Translations under genes and position numbers: made by a program
NCBI RefSeq assembly: GCF_029227915.1
Contig: NC_079884.1
Coordinates: 28,832,001-28,896,000, forward strand
Source: Hydractinia symbiolongicarpus
Lineage: Eukaryota; Cnidaria; Hydrozoa; Anthoathecata; Hydractiniidae
Direction: 5' to 3'
Length of the DNA: 64,000 nucleotides
Shown: piece after piece, positions 1 to 11,220 of the stretch
How the letters are laid out: each line of letters opens with the position of its first letter
Position numbering within the stretch: position 1 is the stretch's first letter
The notes under the pieces: generated by a model
The model's input: only the letters and a program-made list of their open reading frames with translations
The model's database searches: none
What the model was told of the DNA's origin: nothing

Positions 1-374
1 TTACTTTGGGACCAATCCTGGCCGTCAGCACTCGCTGAATAAATAGGATCTGTTCCAAAGACTACATTTCATTGACTTTCTAGCGGCATAAATCCGTTTG
101 AGTTACAACGGTTGCGTCACATATTCATACCAACATGTATTTAGCGATAGTATTCGGATATTACTAGGTTGCATCGCTTTTAACAGTGAAACGTTTGAAT
201 GTGGGACTTAATTGAACTGATTTTCGTCTTTGACCTTATAAATGTGATAAATGAGCCAGTTTGACTACAAGAACTAACATTCTTCTTAATTTGACATGAT
301 TGCTGGAACTCAGCGATTACACTGGGCGCTGTGGTAGCGTTTTTTTTAAAAAATTAAGATAAATAAGTCATTTT

Positions 375-747
375 TTACTGTGGGAACAATCCTAGGCGTT
401 AGTTCGCGCTGAAGAAATAGAGACAGTTTCAAAAACTACATTTCATTGATTTCCTAACGGTGTCAATCCGTTTGACTTACAACGGTTGCGTCACTTATTC
501 GTACCAACATGTATTTAGTGATTTTATTCCGATATTACTAAGTTGTATTGCCTTTAACAGTGAAACGATTGACTGTGGGAATTAATTGATCTGATTTTGG
601 AATGTGACCTTATAAATGTGATAAATGAGCCAATTGGTCTCCAAGCAATTACATTCTTCTTAATTTGACATGATTGCTGGAATTCAGCGATTACATTAGG
701 CTCTGTGGTAGCGCTTTATTTAAAATTTTAGATAAATAAGACTTTTC
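375..747 (+). repeat. Reference monomer, B-type (373 bp)
   Basis: Typical B-type unit. Diagnostic segments: the start region with gttagttcgcgctgaagaa, agagacagtttcaaaaac, ctaacggtgtcaatccg, tttagtgattttattccg, actaagttgtattgcc, cgattgactgtgggaatta, gccaattggtctccaag, ctggaattcagcg and cattaggctctgtgg, ending in tttaaaattttagataaat. It differs from A-type by clustered substitutions with almost no length change, so both types hold the 373-bp register. B-type and its derivatives form most of the window. Confidence 0.95.
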
Positions 748-840
748 TTACTGTGGGACCAATCCTGGCCGTTAGCACTCGCTGAATAAATAGGATCTGT
801 TCCAAAGACAACATTTCATTGACTTTCTAGCGGCATAAAT

Positions 841-890
841 CCGTTTGAGTTACAACGGTTGCGTCACATATTCGTACCAACATGTATTTA
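841..890 (+). other. Conserved 50-bp core of the monomer (reference position, offset 94-143)
   Basis: The block from ccgtttgagttacaacgg through ttgcgtcacatattcg to taccaacatgtattta is almost unchanged between A, B, C and R types, which differ clearly on both sides. It holds a CAAC-g-GTTG short dyad, a TTGCGTCA (bZIP-like) octamer, AACGG (Myb-like core) and the ACATGT palindrome. These matches are by eye and do not prove binding. The 6-bp deletion units (33934, 39523, 42500) and the diverged A units are the main exceptions. Confidence 0.55.
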
Positions 891-977
891 GCGATGGTAT
901 TCGGATATTACTAGGTTGCATCACTTTTAACAGTGAAACGTTTGACTGTGGGACTTAATTGAACTGATTTTGGACTT

Positions 978-990
978 TGACCTTATAAAT
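978..990 (+). other. TATAAAT-like element with overlapping AAGGTCA half-site (reference position)
   Basis: Most A, C, D and many B units have tgaccttataaatg at offset about 231-244. It reads TATAAAT on the plus strand and AAGGTCA, a nuclear-receptor-type half-site, on the minus strand. X-type (gacctcataaatg) and R-type (gacctgataaatg) units have lost the TATA match. A role in satellite transcription is possible but unproven; A+T-rich DNA gives such matches by chance. Confidence 0.3.
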
Positions 991-1082
991 GTGATAAATG
1001 AGCCAGTTTGACTACAAGAACTAACATTCTTCTTAATTTGACATGATTGCTGGAACTCAGTGATTACACTGGGCGCCGTGGT

Positions 1083-1120
1083 AGCGCTTTATTAAAAAAT
1101 TAAGATAAATAAGTCATTTT
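1083..1120. other. A+T-rich inter-core linker with AGCGCT palindrome (reference position)
   Basis: Each monomer ends with gtagcgcttta, then about 30 bp of A and T tracts (aaaaatttagataaataa and a run of about six T) before the next tactgtggg. The A and T runs are the kind that give intrinsic curvature. The AGCGCT hexamer is present in most monomers, with variants tagcgcatt (many 16-24 kb units) and tagcaattt (33188, 38777, 41754 and 45851). Confidence 0.6.
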
Positions 1121-1505
1121 TTACTGTGGGACCCATCCTAGCCGTTAGTTCGCGCTGAAGAAATAGAGACAGGTTCAAAAACTACATTTCATTGATTTTC
1201 TAACGGTGTCAATCCGTTTGAGTTACAACGGTTGCGTCACTTATTCGTACCAACATGTATTTAGTGATTTTGTTCCGATATTACTAAGTGGTATTGCTAG
1301 GTTGCATCGCTTTTAACAGTGAAACGTTTGACTGTGGGACTTAATTGAACTGATTTTGGTCTTTGACCTTATTAATGTGATAAATGAGTCAGTTTGACTA
1401 CAAGAACTAACATTCTTCTTATTTTGACATGATTGCTGGAACTCAGCGATTACACTGGGCGCCGTGGTAGCGCTTTATTAAAAATTAAGATAAATAAGTC
1501 ATTTT
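1121..1505. repeat. Abnormal monomer, 385 bp: B/A chimera with 13-bp duplication
   Basis: The unit is B-type up to ttactaagtggtattg, then repeats the homologous A-type segment ctaggttgcatcg and continues as A-type to its end. The net change is a 13-bp extra segment (about 1284-1296) minus one A in the terminal A run. This is the expected scar of a slightly out-of-register exchange between a B and an A monomer at the homologous cta(a/g)gttg segment. Confidence 0.9.
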
Positions 1506-2624
1506 TTACTGTGGGAACAATCCTAGCCGTTAGTTCGCGCTGAAGAAATAGAGACAGTGTCAAAAACTACATTTCATTGATTTCCTAACGGTGTCAATCC
1601 GTTTGAGTTACAACGGTTGCGTCACTTATTCGTACCAACATGTATTTAGTGATTTTATTGCGATATTACTAAGTTGTAATGCCTTTAACAGTGAAACGAT
1701 TGACTGTGGGAATTAATTGATCTGATTTTGGAATGTGACCTTATAAATGTGATAAATGAGCCAATTGGTCTCCAAGCAATTACATTCTTCTTAATTTGAC
1801 ATGATTGCTGGAATTCAACGATTACATTAGGCTCTGTGGTAGCGCTTTATTTAAAATTTTAGATAAATAAGACTTTTCTTACTGTGGGACCAATCCTGGC
1901 CGTTAGCACTCGCTGAATAAATAGGATCTGTTCCAAAGACAACATTTCATTGACTTTCTAGCGGCATAAATCCGTTTGAGTTACAACGGTTGCGTCACAT
2001 ATTCGTACCAACATGTATTTAGCGATGGTATTCGGATATTACTAGGTTGCATCACTTTTAACAGTGAAACGTTTGACTGTGGGACTTAATTGAACTGATT
2101 TTGGACTTTGACCTTATAAATGTGATAAATGAACCAGTTTGACTACAAGAACTAACATTCTTCTTAATTTGACATGATTGCTGGAACTCAGTGATTACAC
2201 TGGGCGCCGTGGTAGCGCTTTATTAAAAAATTTAGATAAATAAATCATTTTTTACTGTGGGACCAATCCTAGCCGTTAGTTCGCGCTGAAAAAATAGAGA
2301 CAGTTTCAAAAACTACATTTCAATGACTTTCTAACGGGGTCAATCCGTTCGAGTTACAACGGTTGCGTCACATGTTCGTACCAACATGTATTTAGGGATT
2401 TTCTTCCGATATTACTAAGTTGTATTGCTTTTAACAGTGAAACGATTGACTGTGGGAATTAATTGAACTGATTCTCGACTGTGACCTCATAAATGTGATA
2501 AATAAGCCAATAGATCTCCAAGCAATCACATTCTTCTTAATTTGACATGATTGCTGGAATTCAGCGATTACATTAGGCTCTGTGGTAGCGCTTTATTTAA
2601 AATTTTAGATAAATAAGAATTTTC

Positions 2625-4854
2625 TTACTTTGGGACCAATCCTGGCCGTCAGCACTCGCTGAATAAATAGGATCTGTTCCAAAGACTACATTTCATTGAC
2701 TTTCTAGCGGCATAAATCCGTTTGAGTTACAACGGTTGCGTCACATATTCATACCAACATGTATTTAGCGATAGTATTTGGATATTACTAGGTTGCATCG
2801 CTTTTAACAGTGAAACGTTTGAATGTGGGACTTAATTGAACTGATTTTCGTCTTTGACCTTATAAATGTGATAAATGAGCCAGTTTGACTACAAGAACTA
2901 ACATTCTTCTTAATTTGACATGATTGCTGGAACTCAGCGGTTACACTGGGCGCCGTGGTAGCGTTTTTTTTAAAAAATTAAGATAAATAAGTCATTTTTT
3001 ACTGTGGGAACAATCCTAGGCGTTAGTTCGCGCTGAAGAAATAGAGACAGTTTCAAAAACTACATTTCATTGATTTCCTAACGGTGTCAATCCGTTTGAC
3101 TTACAACGGTTGCGTCACTTATTCGTACCAACATGTATTTAGTGATTTTATTCCGATATTACTAAGTTGTATTGCCTTTAACAGTGAAACGATTGACTGT
3201 GGGAATTAATTGATCTGATTTTGGAATGTGACCTTATAAATGTGATAAATGAGCCAATTGGTCTCCAAGCAATTACATTCTTCTTAATTTGACATGATTG
3301 CTGGAATTCAGCGATTACATTAGGCTCTGTGGTAGCGCTTTATTTAAAATTTTAGATAAATAAGACTTTTCTTACTGTGGGACCAATCCTGGCCGTTAGC
3401 ACTCGCTGAATAAATAGGATCTGTTCCAAAGACAACATTTCATTGACTTTCTAGCGGCATAAATCCGTTTGAGTTACAACGGTTGCGTCACATATTCGTA
3501 CCAACATGTATTTAGCGATGGTATTCGGATATTACTAGGTTGCATCACTTTTAACAGTGAAACGTTTGACTGTGGGACTTAATTGAACTGATTTTGGACT
3601 TTGACCTTATAAATGTGATAAATGAGCCAGTTTGACTACAAGAACTAACATTCTTCTTAATTTGACATGATTGCTGGAACTCAGTGATTACACTGGGCGC
3701 CGTGGTAGCGCTTTATTAAAAAATTAAGATAAATAAGTCATTTTTTACTGTGGGACCCATCCTAGCCGTTAGTTCGCGCTGAAGAAATAGAGACAGGTTC
3801 AAAAACTACATTTCATTGATTTTCTAACGGTGTCAATCCGTTTGAGTTACAACGGTTGCGTCACTTATTCGTACCAACATGTATTTAGTGATTTTGTTCC
3901 GATATTACTAAGTGGTATTGCTAGGTTGCATCGCTTTTAACAGTGAAAGGTTTGACTGTGGGACTTAATTGAACTGATTTTGGTCTTTGACCTTATTAAT
4001 GTGATAAATGAGTCAGTTTGACTACAAGAACTAACATTCTTCTTATTTTGACATGATTGCTGGAACTCTGCGATTACACTGGGCGCCGTGGTAGCGCTTT
4101 ATTAAAAATTAAGATAAATAAGTCATTTTTTACTGTGGGAACAATCCTAGCCGTTAGTTCGCGCTGAAGAAATAGAGACAGTTTCAAAAACTACATTTCA
4201 TTGATTTCCTAACGGTGTCAATCCGTTTGAGTTACAACGGTTGCGTCACTTATTCGTACCAACATGTATTTAGTGATTTTATTCCGATATTACTAAGTTG
4301 TAATGCCTTTAACAGTGAAACGATTGACTGTGGGAATTAATTGATCTGATTTTGGAATGTGACCTTATAAATGTGATAAATGAGCCAATTGGTCTCCAAG
4401 CAATTACATTCTTCTTAATTTGACATGATTGCTGGAATTCAGCGATTACATTAGGCTCTGTGGTAGCGCTTTATTTAAAATTTTAGATAAATAAGACTTT
4501 TCTTACTGTGGGACCAATCCTGGCCGTTAGCACTCGCTGAATAAATAGGATCTGTTCCAAAGACAACATTTCATTGACTTTCTAGCGGCATAAATCCGTT
4601 TGAGTTACAACGGTTGCGTCACATATTCGTACCAACATGTATTTAGCGATGGTATTCGGATATTACTAGGTTGCATCACTTTTAACAGTGAAACGTTTGA
4701 CTGTGGGACTTAATTGAACTGATTTTGGACTTTGACCTTATAAATGTGATAAATGAACCAGTTTGACTACAAGAACTAACATTCTTCTTAATTTGACATG
4801 ATTGCTGGAACTCAGTGATTACACTGGGCGCCGTGGTAGCGCTTTATTAAAAAA
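2625..4854. repeat. 7-monomer HOR, copy 2 (truncated after about 6 monomers)
   Basis: This matches 1-2230 at a constant offset of 2624 bp, including the 385-bp chimera at 3745. The match ends near 4854: copy 1 continues with tttagataaataaatc (2230-2246) while copy 2 reads ttaacataaataagtc. Monomer 4876 then follows in place of the expected equivalent of 2252. Confidence 0.9.
3745..4129. repeat. Abnormal monomer, 385 bp: second copy of the B/A chimera
   Basis: Same junction and length as the unit at 1121, carried here by the 2624-bp duplication. It differs by small substitutions (cagtgaaaggtttgac and gaactctgcg). A further monomer at 5621 shares cagtgaaaggtttgac, which hints at later conversion between this lineage and ordinary A units. 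Confidence 0.9.
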
Positions 4855-7800
4855 TTAACATAAATAAGTCATTTTTTACTGTGGGACCAATCCTAGCCGT
4901 TAGTTCGCGCTGAAGAAATAGAGACAGTTTCACAAACTACATTTCATTAATTTTCTAACGGTGTCAATCCGTTTGAGTTACAACGGTTGCGTCACTTATT
5001 CGTACCAACATGTATTTAGTGATTTTGTTCCAATATTACTAAGTGGTATTGCTTTTAACAGTGAAACGATTGACTGTGGGAATTAATTGATCTGATTCTG
5101 GAATGTGACCTTATAAATGTGATAAATGAGCCAATTGGTCTCCAAGGAATAACATTCTTCTTAATTTGACATGATTGCTGGAATTCAGCGATTACATTAG
5201 GCTCTGTGGTAGCGCTTTTTTAAAAATTTAGATAAATAAATCATTTTTTACTGTGGGACCAATCCTAGCCGTTAGTTCGCGCTGAAGAAATTGAGACAGT
5301 TTCAAAAACTAAATTTCATTGACTTTCTAACGCTGTCAATCCGTTTTAGTTATAACGGTTGCGTTACATATTCGTACCAACATGTATTTAGTGATTTTCT
5401 TCCGATATTACTAAGTTGTATTGCTTTTTACAGTGAAACGATTGACTGTGGGAATTAATTGAACTGATTCTGGACTGTGACCTCATAAATGTGAGAAATG
5501 AGCCAATTGGTCTACAAGCAATTACATTCTTCTAAATTTGACATGATTGCTGGAATTCAGCGATTACATTAGGCTCTGTGGTAGCGCTTTATTTAAAATT
5601 TTAGATAAATAAGAATTTTCTTACTGTGGGACAAATCCTGGCCGTTAGCACTCGCTGAATAAATAGGATCTGTTCCCAAGACTACATTTCATTGACTTTC
5701 TAGCGGCATAAATCCGTTTGAGTTACAACGGTTGCGTCACATATTCGTACCAACATGTATTTAGCGATAGTATTCGGATATTACTAGGTTGCATCGCTTT
5801 TAACAGTGAAAGGTTTGACTGTGGGACTTAATTGAACTGATTTTGGTCTTTGACCTTATTAATGTGATAAATGAGTCAGTTTGACTACAAGAACTAACAT
5901 TCTTCTTATTTTGACATGATTGCTGGAACTCAGCGATTACACTGGGCGCCGTGGTAGCGCTTTATTAAAAATTAAGATAAATAAGTCATTTTTTACTGTG
6001 GGACCAATCCTAGCCGTTAGTTCGCGCTGAAGAAATAGAGACAGTTTCAAAAACTACATTTCATTGATTTTCTAACGGTGTCAATCCGTTTGAGTTACAA
6101 CGGTTGCGTCACTTATTCGTACCAACATGTATTTAGTGATTTTGTTCCGATATTACTAAGTTGTATTGCTTTTAACAGTGAAACGATTGACTGTGGGAAT
6201 AAATTGATCTGATTCTGGATTGGGACCTTATAAATGTGATAAATGAGCCAATTGGTCGCCAAGGAATAACATTCTTCTTAACTTGACATGATTGCTGGAA
6301 TTCAGCGATTACATTAGGCTCTGTGGTAGCGCTTTATTTAAAAATTTAGATAAATAAGACTTTTCTTACTGTGGGACCTATCCTGGCCGTTAGCACGGCC
6401 TGAATAAATAGGATCAGTTCCAAAGACTACATTACATTGACTTTCTAGTGGCATAATTCCGTTTGAGTTACAACGGTTGCGTCACATATTCGTACCAACA
6501 TATATTTAGCGATAGTATTCGGATATTACTAGGTTGCATCGCTTTTAACAGTGAAACGTTTGACTGTGGGACTTAATTGAACTGATTTTGGTCTTTGACC
6601 TTATGAATGTGATAAGTGAGCCAGTTTGACTACAAGAACTAACATTCTTCTGAATTTGACATGATTGCTGGAACTCAGCGATTACACTGGGCGCTGTGGT
6701 AGCGCTTTATTAAAAAATTAAGATAAATAAGTCATTTTTTACTGTGGGACCAATCCTAGCCGTTAGTTCGCGCTGAAGAAATACAGACAGTTTCAAAAAC
6801 TACATTTCATTGATTTTCTAACGGTGTCAATCCGTTTGAGTTACAGCGGTTGCGTCACATATTCGTACCAACATGTATTTAGTGATTTTCTTCCGATATT
6901 ACTAGGTTGCACCGCTTTTAACAGTGAAACGATTGACTGTGGGACTTAATTGAACTGATTCTGGACTGTGACCTTATAAATGCGATAAATGAGCCAATTG
7001 GACTCCAAGGAATAACATTTTTCTTAATCCGACATGATTGCTGGAATTCAGCGAGTACACTAGGCCCTGTGGTAGCGCTTTATTTAAAAATTTAGATAAA
7101 TAAATCATTTTTTACTGTGGGACCAATCCTATCCGTTAGTTCGCGCTGAAAAAATAGAGACAGCTTCAAAAACTACATATCAATGACTTTCTAACGGGGT
7201 CAATCCGTTCGAGTTACAACGGTTGCGTCACATGTTCGTACCAACATGTATTTTGGGATTTTCTTCCGATATTACTAAGTTGTATTGCTTTTAACAGTGA
7301 AACGATTGACTGTGGGAATTAATTGAACTGATTCTGGACTGTGACCTCATAAATGTGATAAATGAGCCAATTGATCTCCAAGCAATTACATTCTTCTTAA
7401 TTTGACATGATTGCTGGAATTCAGCGATTACATTAGGCTCTGTGGTAGCGCTTTATTTAAAATTTTGGATAAATAAGAATTTTCTTACTGTGGGACCAAT
7501 CCTGGCCGTCACCACTCGCTGAATAAATAGGATCTGTTCCAAAGACTACATTTCATTGACTTTCTAGCGGCATAAATCCGTTTGAGTTACAACGGTTGCG
7601 TCACATATTTGTACCAACATGTATTTAGCGATAGTATTCGGATATTACTAGGTTGCATCGCTTTTAACAGTGAAACGTTTGAATGTGGGACTTAATTGAA
7701 CTGATTTTCGTCTTTGACCTTATAAATGTGATAAATGAGCCAGTTTGACTACAAGAACTAACATTCTTCTTAATTTGACATGATTGCTGGAATTCAGCGA

Positions 7801-9348
7801 TTACATTAGGCTCTGTGGTAGCGCTTTATTTAAAAATTTAGATAAATAAGACTTTTCTTACTGTGGGACCAATCCTAGCCGTTAGTTCGCGCTGAAGGAA
7901 TACAGACAGTTTCAAAAACTACATTTCATTGACTTTCCATCGGGGCCAATCCGTTTGAGTTACAACGGTTGCGTCACATATTCGTACCAACATGTATTTA
8001 GTGATTTTCTTCCGATATTACTAAGTTGTATTGCTTTTAACAGTGAAACGATTGACTGTGGGAATTAATTGAACTGATTCTGGACTGTGACCTCATAAAT
8101 CGGATAAATGAGCCAATTGGTCTCCAAGCAATTACATTCTTCTTAATTTGACATGATTGCTGGAATGTAGCGATTACATTAGGCTCTGTGGTAGCGCTTT
8201 ATTTGAAAATTTAGATAAATAAGACTTTTCTTACTGTGGGACCAATCCTGGCCGTTAGCACGGGCTGAATAAATAGGATCAGTTCCAAAGACTACATTAC
8301 ATTGACTTTCTAGCTGCATAAATCCGTTTGAGTTACAACGGTTGCGTCACATATTCGTACCAACATGTACTAAGCGATAGTATTCGGATATTACTAGGTT
8401 GCATCGCTTTTAACAGTGAAACGATTGACTGTGGGACTTAATTGACTGATTCTGGACTGTGACCTTATTAATGTGATAAATGAGCCAATTGGACTCCAAG
8501 AAATAACATTCTTCTTATTTCGACATGGTTGCTGGCATTCAGCGAGTACCCTAGGCCCTGTGGTAGCGCTTTATTTAAAAATTTAGATAAATAAATCATT
8601 TTTTACTGTGGGACCAATCCTAGCCGTTAGTTCGCGCTGAAGGAATACAGACAGTTTCAAAAACTACATTTCATTGACTTTCCATCGGGGCCAATCCGTT
8701 TGAGTTACAACGGTTGCGTCACATATTCGCACCAACATGTATTTAGTGATTTTCTTCCGATATTACTAAGTTGCATTGCTTTTAACAGTGAAACGATTGA
8801 CTGTGGGATTTGATTGAACTGGTTCTGGAATGTGACCTTATAAATGTGATAAATGAGCCGATTGGACTCCAAGGAATAACATTCTTCTTAATTTGATATG
8901 ATTGCTTGAATTCAGCGATTACATTAGACTCTGTGGTAGCGCTTTATTTAAAAATTTAGATAAATAAATCATTTTTTACTATGGGACCAATCCTAGCCGT
9001 TAGTTCGGGCTGAAGAAATACAGACAGTTTCACAAACCAAATTTCATTGACTTTCTAGCGGCATAAATCCGTTTGAGTTACAACGGTTGCGTCACATATT
9101 CGTACCAACATGTACTTAGCGATAGTAATCGGATATTACTAGGTTACACCGCTTTTAACAGTGAAACGATTGACTATGGGATTTGATTGAACTGATTCTG
9201 GACTGTGACCTTATAAATGTGATAAATGAGCCAATTGGACTCCAAGGCTTAACATTCTTTTTAATTTGATATGATTGCTTGAATTCAGCGATTACATTAG
9301 ACTCTGTGGTAGCGCCTTATTTAAAAATTTAGATAAATAAATCATTTT

Positions 9349-10907
9349 TTACTGTGGGACCAATCCTAGCCGTTAGTTCGCGCTGAAGAAATACAGACAG
9401 TTTCACAAACTAAATTTCATTGACTTTCTAGCGGCATAAATCCGTTTGAGTTACAACGGTTGCGTCACATATTCGTACCAACATGTACTTAGCGATAGTA
9501 ATCGGATATTACTAGGTTGCACCGCTTTTAACAGTTAAACGATTGACTGTGGGACTTAATTGAACTGATTCTGGACTGTGACCTTATAAATGTGATAAAT
9601 GAGCCAATTGGACTCCAAGGAATAACATTCTTCCTAATTCGACATGATTGCTGGAATTCAGCGAGTACATTAGGCCCTGTGGTAGCGCTTTATTTAAAAA
9701 TTTAGATAAATAAATCATTTTTTACTGCGGGACCAATCCTAGCCGTTAGTTCGCGCTGAAGAAATAGAGACAGTTTCAAAAACTACATTTCATTGATTTT
9801 CTAAAGGGGTCAATCCGTTTGAGTTACAACGGTTGCGTCACATATTCGTACCAACGTGTATTTAGCGATGGTATTCGGATATTACTAGGTTGCATCACTT
9901 TTAACAGTGAAACGTTTGACTGTGGGACTTAATTGAACTGATTTTGGTCTTTGACCTTATAAATGCGATAAATGAGCCAGTTTGACTACAAGAACTAACA
10001 TTTTTCTAAATTTGACATGATTGCTGGAACTCAGCGATTACACTGGGCGCTGTGGTAGCGCTTTATTAAAAAATTAAGATAAATAAGTCATTTTTTACTG
10101 TGGGACCAATCCTAGCCGTTAGTTCGCGTTGAAGAAATAGAGACAGTTTCAAAAACTACATTTCAATGATTTTCTAACGGTGTCAATCCGTTGAGTTACA
10201 ACGGTTGCGTCACATATTCGTAACAACATGTATTTAGTGATTTTTTTCCGATATTACTAAGTTGTATCGGTTTTAACAGTGAAGCGATTGACTGTGGGAC
10301 TTAATTGAACTAACTTTGGACTGTGACCTGATAAGTGTGATAAATGAGACAATTGGACTCCAAGGAATAACATTCTTCTTAATTTGACATGATTGCTGGA
10401 ATTCAGCGATTACATTAGGCTCTGTGGTAGCGCTTTATTTAAATATTTAGATAAATAAGACTTTTCTTACTGTGGGACTAATCAAAAACTACATTTCATT
10501 GACTTTCCATCGGGGCCAATACGTTTCAGTTACAACGGTTGCGTCACATATTCGTACCAACATGTATTTAGTGATTTTCTTCCGATATTACTAAGTTGCA
10601 TTGCTTTTAACAGTGAAACGATTGACTGTGGGATTTTATTGAACTGATTCTTGAATGTGACCTTATAAATGTGATAAATGAGCCAATTGGACTCCAAGGA
10701 ATAACATTCTTCTTAATTTGATATGATTGCTGGAATTCAGCGATTACATTAGACTCTGTGGTGGCGCATTATTTAAAAATTTAGATAAATAAATCATTTT
10801 TTACTGTGGGACCAATCCTAGCCGTTAGTTCGCGCTGAAGGAATACAGACAGTTTCAAAAACTACATTTCATTGACTTTCCATCGGGGCCAATCCGTTTG
10901 AGTTACA
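9349..10907. repeat. Segmental duplication, 2292-bp period, copy 1
   Basis: Contains monomers 9349, 9722 (with the rare caacgtgtatttagcg), 10095, the 334-bp unit 10467 and the start of 10801. The order repeats from 11641 at offset 2292 (2293 after a 1-bp deletion in 10095). The period is not a multiple of 373 because it spans the 334-bp unit and both 420-bp units. Copies show scattered substitutions, so the event is older than the HORs further right. Confidence 0.82.
10467..10800. repeat. Abnormal monomer, 334 bp: 39-bp deletion
   Basis: The first part has lost about 39 bp. The start tactgtgggactaatc joins directly to aaaaactacatttc at about 10481-10484, removing the ccgttag...cagttt segment. 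The unit follows the A-type linker gacttttctta but continues as C-type (ccatcggggcc), so the deletion junction may be an A/C recombination scar. The same junction recurs at 12760 and 26896. Confidence 0.9.
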
Positions 10908-11220
10908 ACTAAATTTCATTGACTTTCTAGCGGCATAAATCCGTTTGAGTTACAACGGTTGCGTCACATATTCGTACCAACATGTACTTAGCGATAGTAA
11001 TCGGATCTTACTAGGTTGCACCGCTTTTAACAGTGAAACGATTGACTGTGGGATTTGATTGAACTGATTCTGGACTGTGACCTTATAAATGTGATAAATG
11101 AGCCAATTGGACTCCAAGGAATAACATTCTTCTTAATTTGATATGATTGCTTGAATTCAGCGATTACATTAGACTCTGTGGTAGCGCTTTATTTAAAAAT
11201 TTAGATAAATAAATCATTTT
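10801..11220. repeat. Abnormal monomer, 420 bp: 47-bp internal duplication
   Basis: A C-type start runs to gagttaca at 10907. The sequence then steps back 47 bp and repeats the homologous D-type segment (10908-10954, with ctaaatttcattg and gcggcataaatccg). The two 47-bp halves are of different subfamilies, so this is an out-of-register C/D exchange and not simple slippage. A short shared aac(t) lies at the junction. Confidence 0.92.

Larger units (their letters stand above)
748..1120 (+). repeat. Reference monomer, A-type (373 bp)
   Basis: Typical A-type unit. Diagnostic segments in order: tcctggccgttagcactcg near the start, aataaataggatctgttcc, ctagcggcataaatccg, tttagcgatggtattcgg, actaggttgcatc, gtttgactgtgggactta, gccagtttgactacaagaac, ctggaactcag and cactgggcgccgtgg, ending in attaaaaaattaagataaat. 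About 33 of the 172 monomers start as A-type (for example 1, 1879, 2625, 16825, 21301, 25404, 31324, 38031, 54802 and 63752). A-type starts are almost always preceded by the linker gacttttctta. The phase is arbitrary because the array has no natural start. Confidence 0.95.
1..2624. repeat. 7-monomer HOR, copy 1 (2624 bp)
   Basis: Seven monomers of 374, 373, 373, 385, 373, 373 and 373 bp. The same order and the same private variants recur 2624 bp to the right: ttactttggg in place of ttactgtggg, ggccgtcagcactcg, the run of eight T before aaaaaattaag, and the 385-bp chimera. Comparing the copies by eye gives only about ten differences over some 2.2 kb, for example near 165, 320, 1558 and 1816. 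The left edge lies outside the window or at it. Confidence 0.93.
1..7857. repeat. Array domain 1: alternating A/B monomers (about 746-bp dimer)
   Basis: Monomer starts: 1, 375, 748, 1121, 1506, 1879, 2252, 2625, 2999, 3372, 3745, 4130, 4503, 4876, 5248, 5621, 5993, 6366, 6739, 7112, 7485. The types mostly alternate A-B, with B-B steps at a few places (for example 4876-5620) and chimeric units at 1121, 3745 and 7485. The dimer looks like an older HOR on which later multi-dimer duplications were built. The pair 2252/2625 recurs at 7112/7485, including the rare ccgttcgagttac and cacatgttcg variants. The last unit (7485) has an A start and a B end. Confidence 0.93.

Noticed and set aside
748-1120. 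CENP-B box
   Set aside because: ttcgtaccaacatg matches only the first part of the TTCGnnnnAnnCGGG core; the CGGG part is missing. No full match was seen in the reference monomers on either strand.
1111-1125. Runs of six or more T as Pol III terminators
   Set aside because: The run is part of the A+T-rich linker in every monomer, and no Pol III promoter elements were found.
1121-1505. Transposon insertion as cause of the longer monomers (385 and 420 bp)
   Set aside because: The extra bases are duplicated monomer sequence of the homologous position. There are no terminal repeats or foreign sequence.
2252-2624. tRNA-type B box (ccgttcgagttac near 2346, also 7206), hinting at a SINE origin
   Set aside because: It fits GGTTCGANTCC only in part, most monomers have cgtttgagttac at the place, and no A box or tRNA-like fold was found at a suitable distance.
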